DNA of 11,290 nt from Treponema sp. UBA4326 (GTDB taxonomy: Bacteria > Spirochaetota > Spirochaetia > Treponematales > Treponemataceae), in contig DGTW01000286.1 in assembly GCA_002393835.1 (NCBI GenBank), forward strand, positions 1 through 11,290. Reading direction: 5' to 3'. Shown here one piece after another: positions 1 through 6,429 of the stretch (position 1 is the first letter of the stretch; every line of letters starts with the position of its first letter). The notes under the pieces are model-generated. The model did not search any database. It saw nothing but the letters and a program-made list of their open reading frames with translations, and was not told the origin of the DNA. The position numbers and the translations under genes are program-made.

Positions 1-811
1 CGCCGTTGAAAGTCCAGTCGTTCATGGTCTGCCAGAGCTTTCGGGTTTCTTCGTCACCTGCTTCCCATTTTCGAAGCATTTCTTCGGCCATTTCCTGTGC
101 TTCGGGGTGAGCTGTCTCCGGCTTGTCCTTTTCGCCTTTGAGGTAGCGGTCGAACTCAACATAGCACTGGCCGACAAAATGGTCGCCCTTCATGCCAAGC
201 TTTTCCGGTGTGTCGCCCTTTGCCTCGTGGAAGAGCTTGTATGCCAGCATTGACTTACAGATGTGGATTCCCCGGTTGTTGATAAGGTCAACTTTGCAGA
301 CTTCAGCTCCTGCTTTTTTGAGGATTCGGGAAACCGACTCGCCCAAAGCGTCGTTTCTCATGTGGCCCAGGTGAAGGGGCTTGTTTGTGTTCGGGGAAGA
401 GAACTCAATCATGATGCGGCTGCCTTCAAGGTGGGGCTTTCCGTCATTGCCAAGAGTTCCGAAGTTCTCGCCCTCTGTTTCAATTTTTGTGAGGATTGAT
501 TTTACAGCGCCGGCCTTGTCCATTTTGAGGTTTACATAAGGACCGACTGCCAGAACTTGGCCGATTTCAGAAGCCTTGCCGCTTTCGTTGATGATTTTTG
601 CAACTTCCTGAGAAATCTGAGGAGGGGCGATTCGGAGGGCTTTTGCGAACATGAACATCGGGGAGCCGATATCGCCCATTTCCGGGTTTGGAGAAGGCTG
701 AACGACGATTTTTTCTGCCGAAACGGCCTCTGCCTCAAGATTCTTTTCTTTTATGATTTCGTTAACTGCGTCTGCGATAATTGATTTGAATTGTGATTTT
801 GTGTCTGCCAT
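1..811 (-). CDS. argS: Arginyl-tRNA synthetase, N-terminal part (runs off left edge)
   Basis: Class I aminoacyl-tRNA synthetase that charges tRNA-Arg with arginine in the cytoplasm, using ATP. Reading the minus strand from the ATG at 811-809 gives 270 codons without a stop. Residues 1 to about 120 look like the ArgS-specific N-terminal tRNA-recognition (Add-1) domain, including PEMGDIGSPMFMFAK near 43-57. Then comes the catalytic Rossmann region: EFSSPNTNKPLHLGH ends at residue 150, so the HIGH-type ATP-binding motif is HLGH at 147-150, followed by MRNDALGESVSRIL and VDLINNRGIHICKSMLAY, a block typical of ArgS. The KMSKS loop and the anticodon-binding domain lie beyond position 1. No Shine-Dalgarno sequence precedes the ATG (ATAGACCTC lies directly upstream), yet the protein start fits the family. 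The gene is divergent from the GH105 gene, with 233 bases between them. Identification is firm; only the C-terminus is unseen. Confidence 0.96.
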   Translation of the reverse strand, partial: MADTKSQFKSIIADAVNEIIKEKNLEAEAVSAEKIVVQPSPNPEMGDIGSPMFMFAKALRIAPPQISQEVAKIINESGKASEIGQVLAVGPYVNLKMDKAGAVKSILTKIETEGENFGTLGNDGKPHLEGSRIMIEFSSPNTNKPLHLGHMRNDALGESVSRILKKAGAEVCKVDLINNRGIHICKSMLAYKLFHEAKGDTPEKLGMKGDHFVGQCYVEFDRYLKGEKDKPETAHPEAQEMAEEMLRKWEAGDEETRKLWQTMNDWTFNG

Positions 812-846
812 GAGGTCTATTTTATAGAAAAAAGTGATATGTGAAA
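812..846 (-). promoter_or_regulatory. Candidate argS promoter with almost no leader
   Basis: On the minus strand a -10-like TATAAA (826-821) lies 9 nt before the argS ATG and is preceded by a T-tract (ACTTTTTTC). If this is the real -10 box, transcription would start within a few bases of the ATG, giving a leaderless or near-leaderless mRNA. That agrees with the lack of a Shine-Dalgarno sequence. No good -35 box is visible at 16-18 nt spacing, so the call rests on the -10 box and its position. Confidence 0.4.
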
Positions 847-870
847 AGTGGATTTTTCATACATGTTTCT

Positions 871-978
871 GCGCTAAGGATTGTAGCCCCTGCGAAGCAG
901 TACCAGAGCAGGCGAAGGCTGCGGCGGTATGGAGCGAACAGCGGAAGGGCGGAAAGCCCGACCCGAAGGGGAGCGCCC
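871..978. repeat. GC-rich structured intergenic repeat-like element
   Basis: This block is much richer in G+C than the AT-rich flanks and carries no convincing gene. Its ends are complementary (GCGCT at 871-875 and AGCGC at 972-976). Inside it are further pairings: GGGCG 947-951 with CGCCC 974-978, CCC 962-964 with GGG 968-970, and the alternative GGGC 947-950 with GCCC 956-959. It also contains loosely repeated words of the type GCGAAG/GCGGAAG (892-897, 911-916, 941-947). The sharp compositional step and folding potential suggest a dispersed intergenic repeat. Whether other copies exist cannot be told from one window. Short open frames crossing it (834-1034 and 841-1023) look like chance. 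Confidence 0.5.
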
Positions 979-1008
979 AATTTTTCAAATCTAAATTCAA
1001 AATCTCAC

Positions 1009-1037
1009 TTCACTTATTATTGAATTTTTTGTAAAAT
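1009..1037 (+). promoter_or_regulatory. Candidate promoter of the GH105 gene
   Basis: TTCACT (1009-1014, 4 of 6 matches to TTGACA) and TAAAAT (1032-1037, 5 of 6 matches to TATAAT) are separated by 17 nt. The -10 box ends 7 nt before the TTG start codon, so any leader would be extremely short. The sequence is very AT-rich, so chance matches are likely. Confidence 0.3.
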
Positions 1038-1044
1038 AAAAGTA

Positions 1045-2295
1045 TTGAAAATCGGAAAGTTTTATTATTTAGTTTTGCTTTTGGGTGGGATTCTTGGTTG
1101 TCACAGGGCTGACTCTGAGAAAAAAAGCGTTAGGAGATTTACCGTGGACACAAAAGTTATTGACCAGTACATTGATGATTTGATGACCAAATCAACCGCA
1201 GAAATTCCTGTATGGAATATCGAAAAGGCTCGTGCTGGGGTTAAATCAGGCTGGGATTACATCGACGGTTGCATGATTATGGCTCTTCTGGAGCTTTACG
1301 ACACCAGCAAAGACGAGAAATTCCTTAAATTTGCCGATTATTACGAAGACTACAGAATCCACGAAGACGGTACCATTGACGGCTTCAAAAAAGACGAGTG
1401 GAACATTGATTCAATCAACGGCGGAAAGAATCTTTTCCCCCTTTATTCACTTACAAAAAAAGAAAAATACCGCCTTGCCCTGGAAAAAATCTATGAACAG
1501 GTAAAAAATCAGCCAAGAACAAAAGAAGGCAACTTCTGGCACAAGGAAATATATCCCCATCAGGTCTGGCTTGACGGCCTTTACATGGGCTTGCCTTTTT
1601 ACATGGAGTACGATGCTACTTTCAACGGCGGAAAAAACAAAGAAGACATTTACAATCAGTTTTTCAATGTTGAGCGCTTAATGAAAAATCCAGCAGATGG
1701 GCTCTATTACCACTGTTTTGACAGCTCTAAGGCTTCTTTCTGGTGCGACAAAGACACAGGCTTGTGCAAAAATTACTGGCTTCGTGCCTTGGGCTGGTTT
1801 TCAATGGCCATGCTCGACAGCTTGAATCATGCTCCAGACAAGGGCAGTGACAGCTGGAATCATTTAAGGAAGATGTTCATCGACTTGCAGGACTCAATGC
1901 TCAAAATTCAGGACAAAAGCGGCATGTGGTATCAGCTGCCGGCTCTTCCTGAGGTTGAGGGCAATTACCTGGAGACTTCAGGAACTGCAATCTTCTCATA
2001 TTCTCTTTTAAAAGGCCTTCGTACGGGTATTCTCAGCGATAGCCCGAACGCCGAAAAATACAAGGCTGCCGGAATAAAAGCTTTTGAAGGAATCTGTGCT
2101 AAATATCTTAAAACTGATGGCGGCGTTCTGAGCCTGGATGGAATTTGTCTGGTGGCAGGTCTCGGTCCCGAAAAGAACAAGCGCCGTGACGGAAGCGTCG
2201 CTTATTATCTGAGTGAGCCGGTCGTCAAGGATGATGCCAAGGGTGTCGGCCCCTTTATCCTCGCGTATAATGAATATAAATTAATTCATAATTAA
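1045..2295 (+). CDS. GH105-type unsaturated rhamnogalacturonyl/glycuronyl hydrolase, predicted lipoprotein
   Basis: Probable glycoside hydrolase of family 105 (YteR/YesR-like; GH88 is related). It would remove the 4,5-unsaturated uronic acid left at the non-reducing end of pectin (rhamnogalacturonan) oligosaccharides by lyases. The 416-residue length fits a secreted GH105. Residues 1-19 form a lipoprotein signal: Lys residues, a hydrophobic stretch and ILGC with Cys19 as the predicted lipidated residue. Family-like features follow: the aromatic (alpha/alpha)6-barrel pattern, VWLDGLYMG at 174-182 with Asp177 as the likely general acid/base, W245-LRALGW-251, ETSGTA at 310-315, and the C-terminal block YYLSEPVVKDDAKGVGPF near 387-404. 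The start is TTG; an in-frame stop at 1021-1023 and the lack of other start codons make it the only one that includes the signal peptide. No clear Shine-Dalgarno sequence is visible. The last codons lie inside an inverted repeat. Family confident; exact substrate inferred. Confidence 0.9.
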   Translation: MKIGKFYYLVLLLGGILGCHRADSEKKSVRRFTVDTKVIDQYIDDLMTKSTAEIPVWNIEKARAGVKSGWDYIDGCMIMALLELYDTSKDEKFLKFADYYEDYRIHEDGTIDGFKKDEWNIDSINGGKNLFPLYSLTKKEKYRLALEKIYEQVKNQPRTKEGNFWHKEIYPHQVWLDGLYMGLPFYMEYDATFNGGKNKEDIYNQFFNVERLMKNPADGLYYHCFDSSKASFWCDKDTGLCKNYWLRALGWFSMAMLDSLNHAPDKGSDSWNHLRKMFIDLQDSMLKIQDKSGMWYQLPALPEVEGNYLETSGTAIFSYSLLKGLRTGILSDSPNAEKYKAAGIKAFEGICAKYLKTDGGVLSLDGICLVAGLGPEKNKRRDGSVAYYLSEPVVKDDAKGVGPFILAYNEYKLIHN

Positions 2296-2352
2296 GAATG
2301 CACAATGCATAATTAGTAGGAGAAAATTTTCTGCAATTATGCATTATGAATT
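2283..2352. repeat. AT-rich nested inverted repeat between convergent genes, possible bidirectional terminator
   Basis: Three nested pairings are visible. AATTCATAAT (2283-2292) pairs with ATTATGAATT (2343-2352). AATGCATAATT (2304-2314) pairs perfectly with AATTATGCATT (2335-2345). AGAAAATTTTCT (2321-2332) is a perfect palindrome at the centre. The second and first pairings overlap on the right side, so they are alternatives. The element separates the 3' ends of GH105 (+) and pgeF (-) and overlaps the stop codons of both. A terminator role for both strands is plausible, but the stem is AT-rich and lacks a clean T-tract. The near-repeats AATTCATAATTA and AATGCATAATTA look like a degenerate repeat family. 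Confidence 0.6.
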
Positions 2353-3292
2353 ACACATTCATCATTACAAAAGCGGCCTGGACGGTCATTGAGCGGCTTC
2401 TTGCCTCTGCGTCAATTTCTGGCGGGAGAAAGGCGGCTTGCCTTCGGAAGGAGCCGAATATATTTTCGCCATTTAAGAATTTTGAGCAACAGGTGCAGTC
2501 TTCTGCCACAAGAATGTTTTCTTCCTTTATGCCGGCTTTTTTAAGCACAAAAAGGTTTGCCTCCGTAAGGGAAAGCCTGTAGGACAAGGCACTTGCTGCT
2601 TCTGTCTCATTGCCGTCTTTTTGCTCTCCCGCCTTTGAAATGCAATCCTCTCCGAAGTTTTTTGTGAAATAGTCAGCCCTTTCTTTGTCTACGAAATAGC
2701 AGCAGCTTCCGATATGAGCGCCTATTACGGCGGAAATGTCCTCTGGCTCAGAACCGTAAAGCTCAGCGAATTTTTTTACGCCTTCCCCTGCGATTCCGGT
2801 TCCCTTCCAGCCTGAATGAAAGGCTCCGATTGCCTTTTTTTTCCTGTCATAGAGAAAAATGGGAACGCAGTCAGCTACCGTGACTGTCGGGACTAAAAGC
2901 GGATTTTGCGTGATGATTCCGTCGGCCTGCAAATTTTTAGTGTCTTCCTCTTTTTTTGCCTCAACGACTATTTTTGAGTGAATCAGCTCCACCGGAAGGA
3001 CTTTTAGCTTGCAGTCGCATTTCCCCTCGGATGAAGAGCAATTTCCTGAGCACACTGGCTTTTTTTGCTCATTTAGGATTTTTGTCAGGAGCTTTTTCCT
3101 TTTGTCGTTCTTTTCATTCCAGCGGAAGCGCATACTTCCTGCTTTGAGAAGAGTCATTCCCCAGCGAGCCTCTTTTTTGTCCTCTTTGTTTTCCTGTGCC
3201 TTTCCGTCGAAGTAAAATGGCAGGGTGAAATATTTGGCTTTTTGGAGAGACAGATTTTCTAATTCCTCTTTTATGGAAATTTTATTTATCAT
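2351..3292 (-). CDS. pgeF: PgeF/YfiH family protein (peptidoglycan editing factor; multicopper-oxidase-like laccase domain)
   Basis: Member of the Cu-oxidase_4/YfiH family. In E. coli PgeF prevents L-Ser from replacing L-Ala in the peptidoglycan stem peptide; relatives (FAMIN/LACC1) act on purine nucleosides. The metal-site triad is present: His105 (LIHSKIV), Cys142 (TVADCVPIFLYD) and His159 (AFHSGWKGT), with spacings 37 and 17, close to those of E. coli H71/C107/H124. GAHIGSCCYFV (191-201), CTCC (266-269) and GSFRRQ (280-285) are also typical blocks. At 313 residues it is longer than most family members (about 240-270). Part of the extra length is a Cys-rich segment at 81-94 with Cys 81, 85, 92 and 94, which I do not recognise from the family. 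The ATG overlaps the stop of the upstream gene (ATGA at 3292-3289), indicating translational coupling. The final residues lie beside an inverted repeat and may be a recent extension. Confidence 0.92.
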   Translation of the reverse strand: MINKISIKEELENLSLQKAKYFTLPFYFDGKAQENKEDKKEARWGMTLLKAGSMRFRWNEKNDKRKKLLTKILNEQKKPVCSGNCSSSEGKCDCKLKVLPVELIHSKIVVEAKKEEDTKNLQADGIITQNPLLVPTVTVADCVPIFLYDRKKKAIGAFHSGWKGTGIAGEGVKKFAELYGSEPEDISAVIGAHIGSCCYFVDKERADYFTKNFGEDCISKAGEQKDGNETEAASALSYRLSLTEANLFVLKKAGIKEENILVAEDCTCCSKFLNGENIFGSFRRQAAFLPPEIDAEARSRSMTVQAAFVMMNV

Positions 3293-4989
3293 TTTTGCGT
3301 TTGCCGGTCGATTTGTTCCAGTTCCATGAGGAAATGCAGGGCGTTTTCCGTACTTGCGTGAGCCTGTTCAATCTTTTTGATGATTGGCTCATTTTTTTTG
3401 TCCGTGAGCTTGTTCAGATTCGTTACGGTGTCGAAGCGGGGGTCTTTTGAAAGGCCTAGAATGCCTGAAAGAATCTGGCAAAGGTTCCTTGCCGCTTCGC
3501 CGAAGCGGTGAATCAGAGTTTTTGAGTCGCTTTCGATTTCACGCATCATTTGCTCGACCTTGTTCTGGGCTTGCAGTGTGCGAGAGCGTTCTTCTTCGAT
3601 TTTCCTGAAAATTCCGCCCAGCTCGCCATGAACGGAGAGCTTTCTTTCAAAATTCTGGAAGGAGATTGAGAGCTGAACCATTGAATTGAATGTGTCTGAT
3701 AGCATGGTGTGATTTTCAGTCTTGCTGAATGAGCCTTGCACCAAAACGGTTTTGAGGTCAATTTCAAATGAAGAAAACTGTTCGCGCAGAAACCAGTTGA
3801 GGAAGCCCAGGGTTGTGTCGTAGGTGAAGGGCAGACCGTTCCATAAATTTTCCCAAGGTCGCTCAGGAAAGCGGGGAAATGATGAGAGCTGGAAATCCGT
3901 TTTGAGGCTTGTAAGGAGGGCCTGCTTTCGACATTCGCTTTCCCAGACTGTCCATTGCTGCTCGAAAATCTTTTTCCAAGTGTTCTTGTATTTGACGAAC
4001 CAGTCTTCACCGGCTGAGAAAAGGTTTACATGCCAGCGATAATCGTTGTGAATGAGGCAGCCCAGTGAGCGGATTGGCACTGTATCCATGAAAACCTGAA
4101 TTTTGGAGATGTTGGATCTTGCCTGGCTGATGAATTCTCCCGCATCCCGGCCTTCTTCTTCGCTCATTTCTCTCTTTGAATTTCGGAGAGAGAACATGTA
4201 GAGGGCTTCAAGAAATTCGTCTGGAAGGGAAAGTGAGTTGCAGAGAAGGGAAGCAAAGGCTGTTATCTCGCTGTCCAACTGATCAAAATTGCAGTAAAAA
4301 TTACGCTCGTTTACGGAACTGAATTTTGCTATTGCCCTGGAGAAGGGGAGCTTTACGAACTGCCGCAGCCACTCAAAGGCTTTTGCCGAAAAATACATTC
4401 TTGCCCTGTCCTGGGCTGGAATTGTGTCGAAAATTTCTTCCAGTTTGCGAATAAGCTGGGTGCGCATTTCGGGCTTGACTTCTGGTGTGATGGGGTTGCT
4501 GAATGGATCGGCATTGCTCTTGATGTCGGAAGTGACTTCAGGCATGATGAATGTGCTCAGAAACACATAGAAGGAACCTTCGTTGTCTTTTGTTGGGACA
4601 AAATAGGGGCGGAAAAAATCAGCACAGGCTTTTAAATCGGAAATTTGGTTGTAAAAGGGAACCAAAAGAAGATTCTGCTTTGAATTAATCAGACCGGGAT
4701 AAACCTTGTGGACATTTTTTGAAATTTGGGCAAGTTTATATTCGTTGTAGATGATTTCTTTAGTCGTGTTTGAGAGAAATGCCTTTAGCCATACCAAAAG
4801 ACGGAGAAAGAGAGATTCTTTTTTGATCCTGATTTCAAAGGGCTCATCACTATCATCAATCTGCTCAATTGTAGCCTGGAGGGAAGAAGGAAGCTGCTCT
4901 TCTGTAGATTGCATCTGAGCCAGAAGCCTCAGCCTTTCACTCTCGGAAATCTCAGAAACCATTTGGTCAAAAGAATTTCGTGTTTCCAT
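3289..4989 (-). CDS. Conserved protein resembling spirochaete DUF5312 family, function unknown
   Basis: A 566-residue protein of unknown function. It resembles, from memory and without a search, the DUF5312 family of spirochaetes. There is no signal peptide and no credible transmembrane helix; the only strongly hydrophobic patch is a short amphipathic stretch at 61-72. The protein is therefore probably cytoplasmic, perhaps peripherally membrane-bound. It is rich in Phe, Trp and Leu and looks mostly helical. A coiled-coil-like region spans about 459-491 (IFRKIEEERSRTLQAQNK and onward), followed by a helical C-terminal tail. No catalytic motif is recognised. The ATG at 4989-4987 has no Shine-Dalgarno sequence but has a -10-like box 10 nt upstream. 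It is the first gene of a two-gene operon with pgeF (4-nt overlap), so the two products are probably made in step. That hints at, but does not show, a cell-envelope or nucleotide-linked role. Confidence 0.8.
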   Translation of the reverse strand: METRNSFDQMVSEISESERLRLLAQMQSTEEQLPSSLQATIEQIDDSDEPFEIRIKKESLFLRLLVWLKAFLSNTTKEIIYNEYKLAQISKNVHKVYPGLINSKQNLLLVPFYNQISDLKACADFFRPYFVPTKDNEGSFYVFLSTFIMPEVTSDIKSNADPFSNPITPEVKPEMRTQLIRKLEEIFDTIPAQDRARMYFSAKAFEWLRQFVKLPFSRAIAKFSSVNERNFYCNFDQLDSEITAFASLLCNSLSLPDEFLEALYMFSLRNSKREMSEEEGRDAGEFISQARSNISKIQVFMDTVPIRSLGCLIHNDYRWHVNLFSAGEDWFVKYKNTWKKIFEQQWTVWESECRKQALLTSLKTDFQLSSFPRFPERPWENLWNGLPFTYDTTLGFLNWFLREQFSSFEIDLKTVLVQGSFSKTENHTMLSDTFNSMVQLSISFQNFERKLSVHGELGGIFRKIEEERSRTLQAQNKVEQMMREIESDSKTLIHRFGEAARNLCQILSGILGLSKDPRFDTVTNLNKLTDKKNEPIIKKIEQAHASTENALHFLMELEQIDRQTQK

Positions 4990-4999
4990 AGCTTATAAT

Positions 5000-5027
5000 T
5001 TTATAGAAAAATAAAGTAGAAAACAAG
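5000..5027 (-). promoter_or_regulatory. Candidate promoter of the DUF5312-pgeF operon
   Basis: On the minus strand a TATAAA (5005-5000) preceded by a T-rich stretch lies 10 nt before the ATG. TTGTTT (5026-5021), a weak -35 candidate, sits 15 nt further upstream. The arrangement closely resembles that before argS (TTTTTCTATAAAAT in both) and would give an mRNA with little or no leader. Confidence 0.4.
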
Positions 5028-5071
5028 GAAAATAAACTTAAAAGAGGAAAAAATAAATATAATAGTTTGAT

Positions 5072-5147
5072 AAAAAAACTCGTGAAAACGGCTTACTGAA
5101 AGCTCTCTTGCACAATAGCGTAAGAAGATGCTTTTGGTAAGCCGTTT
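5072..5147 (-). terminator. Long hairpin downstream of leuB, candidate terminator
   Basis: AAACGGCTTAC (5086-5096) and GTAAGCCGTTT (5137-5147) form a perfect 11-bp stem. AAAGC (5099-5103) pairs with GCTTT (5130-5134) to extend it, with a two-base step between. TCT/AGA and CTT/AAG pairs continue towards the apex. Read on the minus strand, the hairpin lies 31 nt after the leuB stop and is followed by CACGAG and seven T residues (5078-5072), so termination of leuB is plausible. The arm is unusually long for a terminator, and the two-base step pairs as U-G/G-U only in plus-strand RNA, so another role cannot be excluded. Confidence 0.55.
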
Positions 5148-5178
5148 AATTCCTTAGCAGCAATAGCCGGAATTTGTT

Positions 5179-6273
5179 TTATTTGTTGAGTTCTGCTACT
5201 ACGAGTTCGCCCATCTTCTTTGTGCCGACGAGTTTACCCTGGGCTTTGACTTCGGCCATGTGGCTTCCTGCGATGTCGCCTGTTCGCCAGCCTGCATCGA
5301 GAACTGCGTTTACAGCGTCTTCGATAGCCTTTGCTTCAGTTTCGAGCTTGAAGCTGTAGCGGAGAAGCATTGCGGCAGAAAGAATTGTTGCCAGAGGGTT
5401 GGCGATGTCCTTTCCTGCGATGTCTGGAGCAGAACCGTGGATTGGCTCGTAGAGGCCAGGGCCTGTTCCGTCACCAAGGGAAGCTGAGGCCAGCATACCG
5501 ATTGAGCCTGTTACCTGGCTTGCCTCGTCAGTGAGAATGTCGCCAAACATGTTGCTTGTGGCGATAACATCGAACTGGCGTGGAGCACGAACCATCTGCA
5601 TTGCGGCGTTGTCGATGTAGAGGAAGTCAAGGGTGATGTCCTTGTATTCCTCGTGGACTTTTTCTGCAACTGCGCGCCAGAGTCGGCTTGAATTAAGGAT
5701 GTTTGCCTTGTCAACTACAGTGAGGTGCTTTTTGCGGTTCTTGGCGAATTCAAAGCCCATGCGGACGATGCGCTCGATTTCTGCCCATGTATATTTTTCG
5801 GTATCCCAGGCTGTTTTTCCGTCTGCGCTAGTTCCTCGCTCACCGAAGTAGATGCCGCCTGTAAGCTCGCGGACAACGAGAATATCAAGGCCTTCGCCGA
5901 CAATTTCGTCTTTGAGAGGGCAGGCATCTTTGAGCTGTTTCCACATGACTGCCGGGCGGAGGTTTGCGAATACTTTCATGCCGCCGCGAAGACCGAGAAG
6001 GGCTTTTTCAGGGCGGATTTCAGGAGCAACATTGTCCCATTTCGGGCCACCGACGGCACCAAGAAGGGTAGCGTCGCTGTTGAGACAGATGTCAAGCTGA
6101 TCCTGCGGGAGTGGCTTTCCCCATTTGTCGATGGCGGCACCACCTGCGATTACATTCTTGTATGTCCATTTGTGGCCGTATTTTTTTGCGATTGCGTCAA
6201 GGACATTTACTGCCTCTGCGACAACATCAGGACCGATTCCGTCACCAGGAATCAAAGCGATTGTCTTTTCCAT
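5179..6273 (-). CDS. leuB: 3-isopropylmalate dehydrogenase
   Basis: Third enzyme of leucine biosynthesis: NAD+-dependent oxidation and decarboxylation of (2R,3S)-3-isopropylmalate to 4-methyl-2-oxopentanoate in the cytoplasm. The 364-residue length is standard for LeuB. Visible motifs in order are PGDGIGPDV (9-17), LLGAVGGPKWD (70-80), the substrate-binding run RPEKALLGLRGGMK (87-100) with Arg96, NLRP with Arg106, VRELTGGIYFGER (134-146) with Arg135 and Tyr142, Lys189 in DKANIL, Asp221, and NMFGDILTDEAS (241-252) with the metal ligands Asp245 and Asp249. The NAD-binding EPIHGSAPDIAGKDIANP (276-293) follows. A good Shine-Dalgarno (AGAGGAA, 6285-6279 on the minus strand) sits 5 nt before the ATG. 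No other leu genes lie in the window, so the rest of the pathway must be elsewhere. It is divergently transcribed from the flavin-reductase-like gene. Confidence 0.97.
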   Translation of the reverse strand: MEKTIALIPGDGIGPDVVAEAVNVLDAIAKKYGHKWTYKNVIAGGAAIDKWGKPLPQDQLDICLNSDATLLGAVGGPKWDNVAPEIRPEKALLGLRGGMKVFANLRPAVMWKQLKDACPLKDEIVGEGLDILVVRELTGGIYFGERGTSADGKTAWDTEKYTWAEIERIVRMGFEFAKNRKKHLTVVDKANILNSSRLWRAVAEKVHEEYKDITLDFLYIDNAAMQMVRAPRQFDVIATSNMFGDILTDEASQVTGSIGMLASASLGDGTGPGLYEPIHGSAPDIAGKDIANPLATILSAAMLLRYSFKLETEAKAIEDAVNAVLDAGWRTGDIAGSHMAEVKAQGKLVGTKKMGELVVAELNK

Positions 6274-6315
6274 ATTTGTTCCTCTATAAAAAGTAAGATT
6301 AAAAATTACAGGGTC

Positions 6316-6345
6316 ATTATAGCGAGGAATGTATTATTGCGTAAA
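6316..6345 (-). promoter_or_regulatory. Candidate sigma-70-type promoter of leuB
   Basis: On the minus strand, TTTACG (6345-6340, 4 of 6 matches to TTGACA), an 18-nt spacer and a perfect TATAAT (6321-6316). The predicted start near 6309 leaves a leader of about 36 nt that contains the Shine-Dalgarno sequence. No T-box, attenuator or leader peptide rich in Leu codons is visible. Confidence 0.55.
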
Positions 6346-6366
6346 GTGACATATTTTTAATACAAT
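6337..6366 (+). promoter_or_regulatory. Candidate promoter of the flavin-reductase-like gene, overlapping leuB -35
   Basis: TTGCGT (6337-6342), an 18-nt spacer and TACAAT (6361-6366, 5 of 6 matches). Its -35 box shares bases 6340-6342 with the opposite-strand leuB -35 box. The leader would be about 55 nt, very AT-rich. A second weak candidate within 6382-6412 cannot be excluded. Confidence 0.4.
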
Positions 6367-6429
6367 GATGAAAAATTTGCATTGTCGAAATCGGTATTTT
6401 ATTATTATATTTATTTTATAGGAGTTTTT

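Noticed and set aside
834..1034. Two short plus-strand frames between argS and GH105
   Set aside because: They follow the GC-rich repeat, have no ribosome site, and show no protein-like features.
5725..6360. A 211-codon plus-strand open frame opposite leuB
   Set aside because: It lies almost wholly antisense to a fully convincing leuB, has no ribosome site or recognisable domain, and has Cys/Phe-rich content typical of a mirror frame.
6382..6429. Upstream TTG start for the flavin-reductase-like gene
   Set aside because: It adds an AT-rich hydrophobic stretch absent from the family. The ATG at 6430 has a TAGGAG site at the right distance.
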